The notes: generated by a model from the sequence alone, not told the origin. A DNA stretch of 64,000 nucleotides from Chromohalobacter beijerinckii (GCF_023061185.1 NZ_JAKGAK010000011.1:36684-100683); one strand, 5' to 3'. Shown: positions 16,536 to 25,832, counted from the stretch's first letter. Numbers and translations: made by a program.

Positions 16536-17753
16536 ATGCGACGAGTGGTAGTCACCGGCCAAGGCATCGTGTCTTGCCTCGGCAATGACCAGCACCAGGT
16601 ACTGGACGCGCTACGCAGCGGGCGCTCGGGTATTCGTTACAAAGATGAATACGCCGAACGTGGCTTCCGCAGCCACGTGGCCGGTGCCATCGATATCGAT
16701 CTCGATACCTTAATCGACCGTAAGCTGCGTCGCTTCATGGGTGATGCCGCGGCATTCGCCTATGTCTCGATGGAACAGGCGATCCGTGATGCCGGCCTCG
16801 ACGAAAGCGATATCTCCAACGAGCGTACCGGCCTGATCGCTGGCTCCGGCGGCGCGTCCAGCGCCAACCAGGTCGAAGCCGCCGACGTCCTGCGCGAGAA
16901 GGGGCTGCGTCGTGTCGGCCCCTACCGGGTCACGCGGACCATGGGCAGCACGGTCTCCGCCTGCCTCGCCACGCCGTTCAAGATCAAGGGCGTCAACTAC
17001 TCCATCTCCTCGGCCTGCGCGACCTCGGCCCACTGCATCGGCAGTGCCGTCGAGCAGATCCAGCTCGGCAAGCAGGACGTAGTCTTTGCCGGTGGCGGCG
17101 AAGAGGAACATTGGACGCTGTCCTGCCTGTTCGATGCCATGGGCGCACTCTCGACTAGCTATAACGACGCCCCCGAAACCGCCTCGCGTCCCTATGACGC
17201 CTCGCGCGATGGCTTCATCATCGCTGGCGGTGGCGGCATGCTAGTGCTCGAAGAGTTGGAACACGCCAAGGCGCGTGGCGCCAAGATCTATGCCGAAATC
17301 GTCGGCTATGGCGCTACCTCCGATGGCTACGACATGGTCGCACCCTCCGGCGAAGGCGCCGCGCGCTGCATGCGGCAAGCCATGGCGAACGTGGACGGTC
17401 CGATCGACTATATCAACACCCATGGCACCTCCACCCCGGTGGGCGACATCGCCGAGCTCAAGGCAGTTCGCGAGGTGTTCGGCGACACCACGCCGGCGAT
17501 GAGCTCCACTAAGTCGCTGACGGGGCATTCGCTGGGCGCCACCGGCGTGCAGGAGACCATCTACTCGCTGTTGATGATGGAGCATGCCTTCATCGCCGCC
17601 TCGGCTAACATCAGCGAGCTAGACGATGCTGCCCAGGGCTTCGATATCGTCGAGCAACGTCGCGACGATGTTGCCATCGAGCGCGTGCTGTCCAATAGCT
17701 TCGGGTTCGGCGGCACCAACGCCTGCCTGGTGCTGCAGCGCTACCGGGACTGA
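16536..17753 (+). CDS. fabB: 3-oxoacyl-ACP synthase I FabB
   Basis: A 405-aa ketoacyl-ACP synthase (E. coli 406 aa) that elongates cis-3-decenoyl-ACP from FabA. The catalytic triad is visible: Cys in [11 protein letters not shown], His in [11 protein letters not shown], and His in [12 protein letters not shown]. The C-terminal signature is [14 protein letters not shown]. The ATG at 16536 follows AGGAGG at 16525-16530. It forms an operon with fabA and is followed by a strong bidirectional terminator. Confidence 0.98.
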   Translation: MRRVVVTGQGIVSCLGNDQHQVLDALRSGRSGIRYKDEYAERGFRSHVAGAIDIDLDTLIDRKLRRFMGDAAAFAYVSMEQAIRDAGLDESDISNERTGLIAGSGGASSANQVEAADVLREKGLRRVGPYRVTRTMGSTVSACLATPFKIKGVNYSISSACATSAHCIGSAVEQIQLGKQDVVFAGGGEEEHWTLSCLFDAMGALSTSYNDAPETASRPYDASRDGFIIAGGGGMLVLEELEHAKARGAKIYAEIVGYGATSDGYDMVAPSGEGAARCMRQAMANVDGPIDYINTHGTSTPVGDIAELKAVREVFGDTTPAMSSTKSLTGHSLGATGVQETIYSLLMMEHAFIAASANISELDDAAQGFDIVEQRRDDVAIERVLSNSFGFGGTNACLVLQRYRD

Positions 17754-17790
17754 TCCACGACCTCAGCGCCGTGCATTCCCCGGTAACACG

Positions 17791-17824
17791 AAAAAGGGGC
17801 GCCTCTCACGAGGCGCCCCTTTTT
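17791..17824. terminator. Bidirectional intrinsic terminator, fabB / plsC
   Basis: A perfect 15-bp stem (AAAAAGGGGCGCCTC, loop TCAC, complementary arm) ends in five T residues on both strands. It serves fabAB on the plus strand and plsC on the minus strand. Confidence 0.95.
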
Positions 17825-17855
17825 GAGTGCTGGTACACCTTCCGTCGGCAGAGGC

Positions 17856-18611
17856 TCAGGCTGGTACCTTGGTGGGCTCGCCCTCGGCCTCGGGACGCGG
17901 CACCGCGGAGATCTCGCGAAGCTGCGCCTCGATCCAATGCTCGACCTCGGCCAATACCTCGTTGGTGGAACGCCCCTGCGTGGCAATCGGCTCGCCGACC
18001 ACCACATGCAAGTCTCCAGGCTTCTTGACCCAATGTCGTCCCGGCCAGTGTTCGCCGGCATTGTGGGCCACGGGCAACACCGGTACACCAGAGCGGCAAG
18101 CAATCACCACTCCACTCTTGTTGTAGCGACGCCGCTGCCCCGGCGCCACCCGCGTACCCTCGGGAAAGATCAGCACCGACAACCCCTCGGCCAAGCGCTG
18201 CGTGCCCTGCTCGAGCACCATGCGCATGGCCCGCGACGGACGCGAGCGATCCAGCGCGATGGGTTTGATCAAACGCAGTCCCCAGCCGAAGACCGGCATA
18301 TTGAGCAACTCACGCTTGAGTACCGTGCATACCGGCACCTTAAGCAGCTGCAGGAACAGGGTTTCCCACTCGCTCTGATGATTGGCGAGCACCACGCAGG
18401 GACCCTCAGGCACGTTATCGCGCCCACTGACGTGATAACGCACCCCGCAAGACACGGCAAACCAGCTCACGATGAAGCGGTTATACAGATTCAGCAGCCG
18501 AAAACGCGAAAACAACGGCAAGAACGGTGCGGTCGGTAACAACACCAAGCCGCTGATCAGCAGCGCCAAAAAGTAGCCGGTATAAAATACGATACTGCGT
18601 AACACCTTCAC
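17856..18611 (-). CDS. plsC: 1-acyl-sn-glycerol-3-phosphate acyltransferase (PlsC family)
   Basis: A 251-aa acyltransferase that adds the second acyl chain to lysophosphatidic acid in phospholipid synthesis. An N-terminal membrane segment (~residues 8-30) is followed by the acceptor motif NHQSEWETL, motif III FPEGTR and the C-terminal EPI. The catalytic box is HX4E, not the HX4D of E. coli PlsC; this Trp-Glu version occurs in other bacterial members, so activity is expected. The ATG at 18611 overlaps the stop of the upstream RmlD-like gene, implying coupling. Confidence 0.93.
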   Translation of the reverse strand: MKVLRSIVFYTGYFLALLISGLVLLPTAPFLPLFSRFRLLNLYNRFIVSWFAVSCGVRYHVSGRDNVPEGPCVVLANHQSEWETLFLQLLKVPVCTVLKRELLNMPVFGWGLRLIKPIALDRSRPSRAMRMVLEQGTQRLAEGLSVLIFPEGTRVAPGQRRRYNKSGVVIACRSGVPVLPVAHNAGEHWPGRHWVKKPGDLHVVVGEPIATQGRSTNEVLAEVEHWIEAQLREISAVPRPEAEGEPTKVPA

Positions 18612-19480
18612 GTCGCCGACTCCTTGTCATGCAGCAGGCACCAGTCATCCAACATGCGGCTCAGCTCGAGCCGCCAGGGCTTCTGGTGGATACCGAAAAC
18701 GTCCAATACGCGGCGACAATTCAGGACACGCCGTAAGGGATGGTCGTGATGATGATGCAAGGCGTGCAATGTCCCTAATGTGGCGTCACGCTCCTGCCGC
18801 TCGAGATGCGTGGTGAGGTAGGTGCGTACGACGGAAGCGAACGTATATGGGCTGATCGGCTCGGTACCTGCCAGATGATAGGCGCCCCAAGCGTCGGCGC
18901 CACACCCTTGCTGCTGCATCATGCCGATCAACGCCATGGCCACCGCATCGACCGAAGTCGGGCACAGGATGATGTCTTCCGCGGCGCGCACTTCGTCACC
19001 CGCCAGCAGCGTGTCGAGTAACTCGGGTAACCAAGCATGCGCGCCGCCGAGCGCGAACAGCGGCCCCAGCCGTACGATGAGATGTCTCGGCAGACACTCA
19101 CGCACCCGGTCGCCGGTGGCAATCAAGCGCTTCAGACTGTCATCGCGTGGCGCCGGGATGACATGCTCGTCGAGCGGCCCGTCGCCCCCATCCTCATAGA
19201 GTTCATCGGATACGCACCAGATCAACGGCACATCGTATTCCCGACACAGCGCGAGATTGGCGTCGACCGCCTCGACATGGGCCATGACCTCAGCGGGCGC
19301 CAGACGTGACGGCGCCGATAACGGTGGCACCACCAGCGCATCGGGCCGGGCTTCGGCCAAGGCCTCCGCCGAGACCTGTGTCTCCTCGACGATGGTCAAT
19401 TGGGTATCGCGACGTCGATTGGCCTCACGCGCCAGCGCCAGGCTCAAGCAATGTCCTGCATCCGCCAGCAGCAGCTTCAC
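18608..19480 (-). CDS. RmlD/dTDP-4-dehydrorhamnose reductase-like protein
   Basis: A 290-aa extended-SDR-like protein. The N-terminus KLLLADAGHCLSLALAREA takes the Rossmann position, but the usual GxxGxxG loop is degenerate (ADAGHCLS), and no YxxxK pair is evident. Later sections (VRLGPLFALGG, TSVDAVAMALIGMM, YHLAGTEPISPYTFA) match RmlD-type sugar-nucleotide reductases. It may have lost or altered cofactor binding. The GTG at 19480 is chosen because AAGGAGAGG lies 3-12 bases upstream; the longer frame to 19597 lacks one. It overlaps plsC by four bases. Confidence 0.8.
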   Translation of the reverse strand: MKLLLADAGHCLSLALAREANRRRDTQLTIVEETQVSAEALAEARPDALVVPPLSAPSRLAPAEVMAHVEAVDANLALCREYDVPLIWCVSDELYEDGGDGPLDEHVIPAPRDDSLKRLIATGDRVRECLPRHLIVRLGPLFALGGAHAWLPELLDTLLAGDEVRAAEDIILCPTSVDAVAMALIGMMQQQGCGADAWGAYHLAGTEPISPYTFASVVRTYLTTHLERQERDATLGTLHALHHHHDHPLRRVLNCRRVLDVFGIHQKPWRLELSRMLDDWCLLHDKESAT

Positions 19481-19654
19481 GGCCTCTCCTTTCGCATACT
19501 CGTCTCCTCGATTCGTCGTCCACCTCGTCGACAGGGGCACATATTCGCCCATCGCCGTATTGTCTGTCATCCTCCGTGCCGCCGACAGGCCGCACAAGGA
19601 GACACACCGGGGTCGTACGCAAGACTGGCATTCTACGCCATGCAGGCGGCGGAC

Positions 19655-21517
19655 TCAGCCCGAACCGCTGGGATGCCCAGTGACCAGGCTGCCCAGCACA
19701 CGCTCCATTTCCAGAGCGGGCATGGGACGGAAGAAATAGAACCCTTGGACCAAATCGCAGCGCATCTCCCTGACCAGCGCGAGCTGCTCACGATTTTCGA
19801 CCCCCTCGGCCACGACTTCCAGACCCAGGCGGTGGCCGATGAAGATCGCAGCCTCCATGATCGCGCGATCCTTGGGCTGATCCGGGGCATCCCGCACGAA
19901 GGCACGATCGATCTTGAGTGCCGTGACCGGGAAGTGTTTGAGATAACTCAGCGACGAGTAGCCGGTGCCGAAATCATCGATGGCGATGCGAAAGCCCAGG
20001 TCATGTAGCCGGCGTAACCCCTCCAGGATATGGTCGTCGGCCTCGATGAGCACATTCTCGGTGAGTTCCAGCCCTATGTCCCGAGGACCCAGGCCATGGC
20101 GCGCCAGGCAATCCTCGAAGCGCTGGAAGACATCGGGCCGACTCATCTGTCGACCGGAGAAGTTGATATCGATGCGCCCGATTGCCAGCCCGGCATCCCG
20201 CCACAGCACACGCTGCTGACAGGCAGTTTCCATGACCCAGTCACTAAGACGATGGATCAAGTCGGAGCGTTCGGCGAGGGGAATGAACTCGGCCGGTGAG
20301 ACCGGTGGACCATCCGCCGGCTGCCAGCGCAGCAATGCCTCGAGATTCTCGATACGCCCGCTCGCGGCAGACACCTGAGGCTGGTAATGCAGCGAGAGCT
20401 CTCCGCTATCCAGAGCCTTCGCCAGCCGATCGACAAGGCGGTGCTGGTAGAGCAGTTGGTCATGGAGCTGCTGGTCGAAGAACCATACGCTACCGCGACC
20501 ATCCAGCTTGGCCCGGTTCTTGGCCACGTCAGCGTTACGGATCAGCTCGCTGGCCGTTTTGCCGTTGTCCGGATAGAGGCTGATCCCCAGACAGGCCGTC
20601 ACCTGATGCCGAGAACCATCCAACAGAAAAGGAGAGTGAAGAACCTCTTGAACCTTGTGAACCAGCTGCAAGAGCATTTCCTTGCGCTGACACATCGGGA
20701 AGGCGATGACGAATTCATCGCCGGAGAGCCGCGACATGATGTCTGACGCTTCCGTCACTCGATGCAGCCGCCGGGCCAACTCGACCAACAGCCGATCACC
20801 CTGTTCATAGCTTAGGGCGTCATTGATCGCCACGAAGTCGTCGATATCCAGATAGACCAGCATCATCCCGGCACTCTGTCGGCGACAATCGACGATGGCC
20901 TCGTCCAGCTGCACCTCGAACGTCTGGCGATTGGGCAGACGCGTCAGGGCATCGAAACGCGTGGCAAAATCCAGCTCGCGATACGCCCGCTTCTGAGCCG
21001 AGAGATCCACGTCGACACAGAACATCAGGGGATTCTCGGTGTGTTCGCCAAGCATCACGTGATGAGAGAAGACCGAAACCGGCTCCCCACTCTTGTGCTG
21101 AAGCTCGAGCTCTTCCGCCGGGATGTTGACCCCTTCTCTCACCCAAGCCCGATGCGCCTGAATCACAGATTCACGCATGGACTCCGGGATAATCAGCTCT
21201 TCCAGCGATTGGCCCTGCGCCTCCGCGGCGCCATAACCGTAGAGCCGGGTGCTGGCCTCGTTCCAGTAGATCACACGGCGCTCGCGATCATAGCCCTGGA
21301 CCGCCACTCTGGGCAGGCTCTCCAGTAGAGCTCGGAAGCGCTGTTCGCTCTCCAGATACTGACGGCGCAAGAGCTCAATATCGTCCTGAACACTATCGCT
21401 TTGAGCCTCTGACCATCTCGCCCTGAGCTGTTGCCACCGACGCGCTAGTTTATGACACCGCAAGATTAGCCAGCGTCGAAAAACGACATCGTAACCGCCC
21501 ATCCACTTTTCCATCAT
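19655..21517 (-). CDS. PAS-GGDEF-EAL cyclic-di-GMP protein, cytoplasmic
   Basis: A 620-aa protein with a basic, coiled-coil-prone N-terminus (~1-55), a PAS domain (~55-180), a GGDEF-type domain (~185-345) and an EAL domain (~355-610). The cyclase signature reads RLSGDEF, so the first Gly is Ser and cyclase activity is doubtful. No RxxD inhibitory site is seen. The EAL residues are complete: EALLRW, INFSGRQ, ELTEN, DDFGTGYSS, ALKIDR, VAEGVE and LVQGFYF. It therefore looks mainly like a phosphodiesterase. The PAS shows no LOV cysteine motif. The start (21517 or the adjacent codon) lacks a convincing ribosome-binding site. Confidence 0.88.
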   Translation of the reverse strand: MMEKWMGGYDVVFRRWLILRCHKLARRWQQLRARWSEAQSDSVQDDIELLRRQYLESEQRFRALLESLPRVAVQGYDRERRVIYWNEASTRLYGYGAAEAQGQSLEELIIPESMRESVIQAHRAWVREGVNIPAEELELQHKSGEPVSVFSHHVMLGEHTENPLMFCVDVDLSAQKRAYRELDFATRFDALTRLPNRQTFEVQLDEAIVDCRRQSAGMMLVYLDIDDFVAINDALSYEQGDRLLVELARRLHRVTEASDIMSRLSGDEFVIAFPMCQRKEMLLQLVHKVQEVLHSPFLLDGSRHQVTACLGISLYPDNGKTASELIRNADVAKNRAKLDGRGSVWFFDQQLHDQLLYQHRLVDRLAKALDSGELSLHYQPQVSAASGRIENLEALLRWQPADGPPVSPAEFIPLAERSDLIHRLSDWVMETACQQRVLWRDAGLAIGRIDINFSGRQMSRPDVFQRFEDCLARHGLGPRDIGLELTENVLIEADDHILEGLRRLHDLGFRIAIDDFGTGYSSLSYLKHFPVTALKIDRAFVRDAPDQPKDRAIMEAAIFIGHRLGLEVVAEGVENREQLALVREMRCDLVQGFYFFRPMPALEMERVLGSLVTGHPSGSG

Positions 21518-21788
21518 CGAAAGATGCTGTTGCCTGCATCATGAAACCAGATGACGCCCTCGCACTATCTCGCTCACTTCATACTCAAGGCATACGCAGG
21601 AATTCATCTAAACGTCAGCCCGACTCAGCCTGGCGTTGTCATCTGGCGTCACGAACCGTGATCAAAATCAACGTAATACAACAATCTTTATACCTTTTTT
21701 GATATTTCGCTGCAGATATTCTCCTTTCCGAAGGTTGCCCGGACGATATCGGGCAATCTCGCCCCATATATCAATGGAGAAGATCTCA

Positions 21789-22583
21789 ATGAAACTCGAC
21801 ACCCTCAAGCGTGGCTTCAATTCCAGCACCATACCCTCCGATCCGCTCGCCGACTACTGGTCGCCGACGATTCACCAAGCCCTGAACCAGCAGGACTGGA
21901 GCAAAACCGAGGTGCGTTCCCGAGTAGACCTCAAGGCTTGGCAGGCATTCACCGCCGACTTGCCCCGGGACCCCTATGTCAATCGTCGCTGGAAACGTAT
22001 GTCCTGGCTGACGCTGGATGAACGTGACGACGTCGTCGATATGGGCCATTGCCCCATGGCTCAGGGCGGCACCTTTAATGATGCGGAGAGCATGGCAGAC
22101 CGCCTGCGCTACTATGAGCCGCTGACGCCGGCGTTCATGGCCCGACCGGACGTGAAGGCCTTCGTGCGTGCCTGGGCGCGGCTCTGGGACCTGAAACCCA
22201 ACGAACCTATCCTGATGCAGATAACCGGCGTTCGTGGAGAAGGCATGATCGATCCCCTGCAGGGACAGGGGATTCATGCCGACGGATGCAAGGCGCTGAG
22301 CATCCTGGTGTTAAGTCGCCACAATGTCGGCGGGGGCGATAACCACCTGTATGCCGACAAGGCGGGCACTTTCCCCGTGGCCGACACGACCCTCGCCCCG
22401 GGCGATATCCTCCACCTGCGTGATGACCGTCTCTTTCATAGCGTGGACGGTATCCACCAGGAAGATGCCGGCGCGCCCTTCGAGCGCTTCATCATCATCA
22501 TCAACAGCCGCTTCGTGGATCCGTTTCAGAACCAAATCCTGCGTCGGCACTTTCCCGAGGCGGTGCTCAACGAGACCCGCTAA
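21789..22583 (+). CDS. 2OG-Fe(II) dioxygenase of the free-amino-acid hydroxylase type (PF10014-like)
   Basis: A 264-aa protein resembling the family that includes Bacillus L-isoleucine dioxygenase, which hydroxylates free amino acids with Fe(II), O2 and 2-oxoglutarate. The metal-binding His and Asp are in QGIHADGCK; the distal His is in FHSVDGIH; a candidate 2-oxoglutarate Arg is in ERFIIIINSRF. The substrate is unknown. The ATG at 21789 has GGAG at 21776-21779; an upstream ATG at 21774 is possible. The 271-base gap upstream (21518-21788) is comparatively AT-rich but shows no operator I can name. It is a single gene followed by a hairpin. Confidence 0.85.
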   Translation: MKLDTLKRGFNSSTIPSDPLADYWSPTIHQALNQQDWSKTEVRSRVDLKAWQAFTADLPRDPYVNRRWKRMSWLTLDERDDVVDMGHCPMAQGGTFNDAESMADRLRYYEPLTPAFMARPDVKAFVRAWARLWDLKPNEPILMQITGVRGEGMIDPLQGQGIHADGCKALSILVLSRHNVGGGDNHLYADKAGTFPVADTTLAPGDILHLRDDRLFHSVDGIHQEDAGAPFERFIIIINSRFVDPFQNQILRRHFPEAVLNETR

Positions 22584-22609
22584 GATTCACCGCAAATCCC
22601 AAACGGGTC

Positions 22610-22634
22610 GGCGCCGGAGTTCGTCTCCGGCGCC
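22610..22634 (+). terminator. Hairpin after the dioxygenase gene
   Basis: A perfect 10-bp stem, GGCGCCGGAG with loop TTCGT, lies 27 bases after the stop codon. The tail is TCTTCCCT rather than a T-run, so termination is probable but may be inefficient. Confidence 0.6.
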
Positions 22635-22694
22635 TCTTCCCTAGATAAAAGCGCCAGTCAGGCGCTGCATGTCATGCCTGGCGCACAACGCAAA

Positions 22695-22718
22695 ACGCCA
22701 CGCCGAATGGCGTGGCGC
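22695..22718 (-). terminator. Intrinsic terminator of hmp
   Basis: A 9-bp perfect stem (CGCCACGCC, loop GAAT on the plus strand) reads on the minus strand into TTTTGCGTT. It begins about 20 bases after the hmp stop. Confidence 0.75.
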
Positions 22719-22739
22719 TTCGGTCATCGACACGGCGTC

Positions 22740-23921
22740 TCAGGCGACGCGTGCCAACGACTCGGCAGGCCCGAAGAATTCATGATGGCGCCGGCTGGCC
22801 GCGACGCCGAGCGTTTCCAGCGCCACATCGACGCAGCGCATGAAGTCCGCCGGCCCCACCGTATAGTACTGCGCGTCACGCGGGGCGTAGTCCGCCAGCA
22901 GCGCGGCATCCACACGGCCAACGTGATCAGGGGAGTCCTCCGGGCGCGGTTGCGAATAGACGGTGACCACTTGCAGCAACGCCGGAAACGCCTTGCGTAA
23001 CTCCTCCAGCTCGTCGGCAAACGCACGCACCGCACCGTCGCGTGCCGCATGCAGGTAGACGACCCGGCGTCCTTCCTCGAGCGCCTGCCGTGCCAGCGGC
23101 AGCATCGGTGTCTGCCCCACGCCACCACTGATCAGCATCACCGGCGTGTCGCCTGCGGCCAGGGTCAAATGCCCCGCCGGCGGTAGCAGCTCCAGGGTGT
23201 CGCCCACCGCCAGGCGGTCATGAAAATGGCGACTGACCTGGCCACCCTCCTCGCGCTTGATGGAGATCCGATAGGTCCGACCATTGGGCGCCGCCGAGAG
23301 GCTGTAGTGGCGATGCACGGTGTCGCCGTCGATGGCCAGTTTGAGGCCAATATACTGTCCCGGGCGATGCTCAGCGACCGCACCGCCATCTACCGGCGCC
23401 AGCTCGAAGGAAGTGATGACGGCGCTCTCGGGATGCTTGGCGACAATGCGGAACTCACGGGTGCCGTCCCAACCACCAGGCTGGGTGGCGAAGTCGTGAT
23501 AGCGACGTGCCTCCTTCTCGATCAGCAGCCCCGCCAGTTCCTCATAAAGCGCGCTCCAGGCATCGGCGACCTCCTCCGTTACTGCCTCGCCCAGTTCCTC
23601 GCCGATCGCCACCATCAGACATTCGCCGACGATGGGATAGTGCTCGGGACGAATGCCCAGCGAGACGTGCTTGTCGACGATGATACCCAGCACATCGTCG
23701 AGACGTTCAGGCTCGTGCCGCAGTTGTACATAGGCAACGACGGCGCCCGCCAGCGCGCGAGGCTGTCCGCCGCTTTGCTGGTGCGCGGCGTTGAACAACG
23801 TCTTCACCTCGGGATAACGCGCAAACATCAACGGGTAAAAGCGCTTGGCGATGGCTTCGATGTGTTCGGCAACCACCGGTGTAGTGGCGGCGATTACGGA
23901 CTCCTGGGCGGATGTCAGCAT
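22740..23921 (-). CDS. hmp: Flavohaemoprotein, nitric oxide dioxygenase
   Basis: A 393-aa enzyme (E. coli Hmp 396 aa) that converts NO and O2 to nitrate using NAD(P)H. The globin domain (~1-140) keeps the haem-ligand region DKHVSLGIRPEHYPIVGE. The FAD-binding domain shows RHYSLSAAPN, and the NAD-binding domain shows LISGGVGQTPMLPL and the C-terminal EFFGP. The ATG at 23921 has GAGGAGA 4 bases upstream. Expression is predicted to need sigma-54 and NorR, because a -24/-12 promoter lies at 23966-23981 and NorR-like sites lie farther upstream. It is divergent from norR. Confidence 0.97.
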   Translation of the reverse strand: MLTSAQESVIAATTPVVAEHIEAIAKRFYPLMFARYPEVKTLFNAAHQQSGGQPRALAGAVVAYVQLRHEPERLDDVLGIIVDKHVSLGIRPEHYPIVGECLMVAIGEELGEAVTEEVADAWSALYEELAGLLIEKEARRYHDFATQPGGWDGTREFRIVAKHPESAVITSFELAPVDGGAVAEHRPGQYIGLKLAIDGDTVHRHYSLSAAPNGRTYRISIKREEGGQVSRHFHDRLAVGDTLELLPPAGHLTLAAGDTPVMLISGGVGQTPMLPLARQALEEGRRVVYLHAARDGAVRAFADELEELRKAFPALLQVVTVYSQPRPEDSPDHVGRVDAALLADYAPRDAQYYTVGPADFMRCVDVALETLGVAASRRHHEFFGPAESLARVA

Positions 23922-23965
23922 GATGTCTCCTCGCGATAGGCGTTCAAGTGTGTGCCCCTGCTATC

Positions 23966-23981
23966 GCAATCGGAGTGCCAA
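23966..23981 (-). promoter_or_regulatory. Sigma-54 promoter of hmp
   Basis: On the minus strand the sequence is TGGCAC-TCCGA-TTGCG, matching the -24/-12 consensus TGGCAC-N5-TTGC with correct spacing. Transcription would start near 23954, leaving a leader of about 33 bases before the hmp ATG. NorR is a sigma-54 activator and is encoded divergently. Confidence 0.85.
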
Positions 23982-24111
23982 CTCGGCTCATTTAGCCGTG
24001 TCCGCGACATTGTGCCACGCCAGTGCCTGTCGAGACCGCGTGGTTGCCGCGTTGCAGAAACTTCAGGGCGCAGCCCAGTAGACGACGAGCACTTGCCCTC
24101 GGCGTAATGAC

Positions 24112-24178
24112 TGTCAAAATAACACCCACATCGCATGTCACTATGACAATTTGCTCGAAAGAGAATGTCCAAATGACA
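24112..24178 (+). promoter_or_regulatory. Three NorR-like binding sites between hmp and norR
   Basis: The core GTCA-N3-TGAC known for NorR enhancer sites is seen as 13-bp TGTCA-N3-TGACA elements at 24112-24124 (TGTCAAAATAACA, one mismatch), 24136-24148 (TGTCACTATGACA, perfect) and 24166-24178 (TGTCCAAATGACA, one mismatch). The last covers the norR start codon at 24173, suggesting autorepression. The three lie about 160-220 bases upstream of the predicted hmp transcription start, which suits sigma-54 enhancers. Confidence 0.75.
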
Positions 24179-25741
24179 GTCTTCTTGCACACCCTGCGCG
24201 ACCTACTCGCCGATCTCAGCGTCGGGCGTGGCAGCGATGCTCTGCCCGAGCGCTGGGCAAAGCTGCTCGCCGCGCTGGTCGGCGATTATCCCGCCGATGC
24301 CAGCACGTTGATGGTCGCTCACGACGACGGCCTGCAGCCCGTGGCCGTGCTAGGCCTAGACGACGAAGTCCGCGGACGCCGCTTTAGCCTGACCGCGCAC
24401 CCGCGTCTAGCCGCAATCGCCGCGCATCCCGGCGTGTGCCGCTTCCCGCTCGATTCGCCGTTGCCCGATCCCTTCGATGGTCTGCTCGACGACACCTTGA
24501 GCCATGTGCATGACTGCATGGGCGTGGCCCTGCGCGATGGCGACCGACTGCTCGGCATGCTGACGCTGGATGCCCTGACGCCGGGTTGCCTGACCACCGT
24601 CGATGATGACGAACTGTTGGCCGCGGCGGGCCTGTTGGCGACCTGCCTGCGTCTCGCACAGCAGCTCAGCGATACCCGTTCGCGCCTCAATCAGGCACTC
24701 GACCAGCACTTCACCGATCAGGACGCACCGCGTCACAGCACGCCCGATTGGCAGAGTCCTGCCATGCGGCGGTTGGAGGAAAGCCTCGCCCTGGTGGCGC
24801 CCACCGACATGAGCGTGCTGTTGCATGGCGAGACCGGGGTCGGCAAGGAGCGTATCGCCCGCCGCGTGCATGCGCTTTCCGCACGTCGCGAGGGGCCACT
24901 AGTACGCGTCAATTGCGCGGCCCTGCCCGAGTCGCTGATTGAAAGTGAACTCTTCGGCCATCGGCGCGGCGCGTTTTCCGGGGCCGTCCGCGATCATCGC
25001 GGCCATTTCGCCATGGCCCACGACGGCACGCTGATGCTCGACGAAATCGGTGAACTACCGTTGGCCATGCAGCCCAAGCTACTGCGCGTGCTGCAGGAAG
25101 GCGAGATTCAGCCGCTGGGAAGCGAAACCCCGCAGCGCGTCAACGTGCGCCTGGTCGCGGTCACCAATCGCGACCTGAGCCAGGAGGTCGCCGCCGGGCG
25201 CTTCCGCGAAGACCTCTACCACCGTCTGAGCGTCTTCCCCTTGCAGGTCCCGCCCCTGCGGGAGCGTCGCGAGGATGTGCCGCTGCTGGCCGGTGGCTTC
25301 CTGGAGGACAACCGCATTCGCCTGGGGCTCGCCAATCTGCGCCTCGACCTCGCGGCCGAACACGCCCTACTGTCCTGGCCGTGGCCAGGGAACATCCGCG
25401 AACTGGAGCATACCCTGGGACGTGCCGCGCTACGTGCCTTCGGAGACCAGTCTCCTGCAGGGCAGGACGCGCGTCGCAATGCCGTAGTCCGCATCGCCGC
25501 GCATCACTTGGAACTGCCGACAACGCCCGCCGACGACACCACTTCTTCCGAACCCACAGTACCCGAAACGCACCCCGCGCCCCCCGTGCCGCTACGCGAA
25601 GCCGTCGAGGACTTCCAGCGCCGGCATATCGCCCACGCACTGGAGGTACACGATGGCAACTGGGCCGCTACCGCGCGAACCTTGGGAACGGATAGCGGCA
25701 ATCTGCACCGTCTGGGTAAACGCCTGGGGCTTAAACCTTAA
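24173..25741 (+). CDS. norR: NO-responsive sigma-54 activator NorR
   Basis: A 522-aa bacterial enhancer-binding protein (E. coli NorR 504 aa). The N-terminal GAF domain (~1-180) binds NO through non-haem iron in known members. The AAA+ domain has Walker A GETGVGKE, the sigma-54-contact loop as GAFSGA, Walker [10 protein letters not shown] and the arginine-rich REDLYHRL. A Fis-type helix-turn-helix ends the protein ([20 protein letters not shown]). The ATG at 24173 gives the family N-terminus ([14 protein letters not shown]); an in-frame ATG at 24143 lies inside the middle NorR site. Its only visible target here is divergent hmp. Confidence 0.95.
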   Translation: MTVFLHTLRDLLADLSVGRGSDALPERWAKLLAALVGDYPADASTLMVAHDDGLQPVAVLGLDDEVRGRRFSLTAHPRLAAIAAHPGVCRFPLDSPLPDPFDGLLDDTLSHVHDCMGVALRDGDRLLGMLTLDALTPGCLTTVDDDELLAAAGLLATCLRLAQQLSDTRSRLNQALDQHFTDQDAPRHSTPDWQSPAMRRLEESLALVAPTDMSVLLHGETGVGKERIARRVHALSARREGPLVRVNCAALPESLIESELFGHRRGAFSGAVRDHRGHFAMAHDGTLMLDEIGELPLAMQPKLLRVLQEGEIQPLGSETPQRVNVRLVAVTNRDLSQEVAAGRFREDLYHRLSVFPLQVPPLRERREDVPLLAGGFLEDNRIRLGLANLRLDLAAEHALLSWPWPGNIRELEHTLGRAALRAFGDQSPAGQDARRNAVVRIAAHHLELPTTPADDTTSSEPTVPETHPAPPVPLREAVEDFQRRHIAHALEVHDGNWAATARTLGTDSGNLHRLGKRLGLKP

Positions 25742-25768
25742 GCATTACCGACTGGGCTGACCCCTTTA

Positions 25769-25801
25769 CCTATAAAGCCCCGAATGTCGGGGCTTTATAG
25801 G
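25769..25801. terminator. Bidirectional terminator, norR / ssb
   Basis: A perfect 15-bp stem (CCTATAAAGCCCCGA, loop ATG, complementary arm) lies between the convergent norR and ssb genes. The AT-rich base of the stem supplies a short T tract on either strand. Confidence 0.85.
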
Positions 25802-25832
25802 TTACACATCACGCTTCCATCTTCGGCAAACG

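Noticed and set aside
17856..18611. PlsC judged inactive because its box is HX4E rather than HX4D
   Set aside because: The Trp-Glu variant of the motif is found in other bacterial acyltransferases with otherwise intact motifs, so it is not evidence of a defect.
19655..21517. PAS domain as the missing LOV photoreceptor for the LitR-type regulator
   Set aside because: The PAS lacks the flavin-binding GXNCRFLQ cysteine motif; the same is true of the PAS in 13961-15796.
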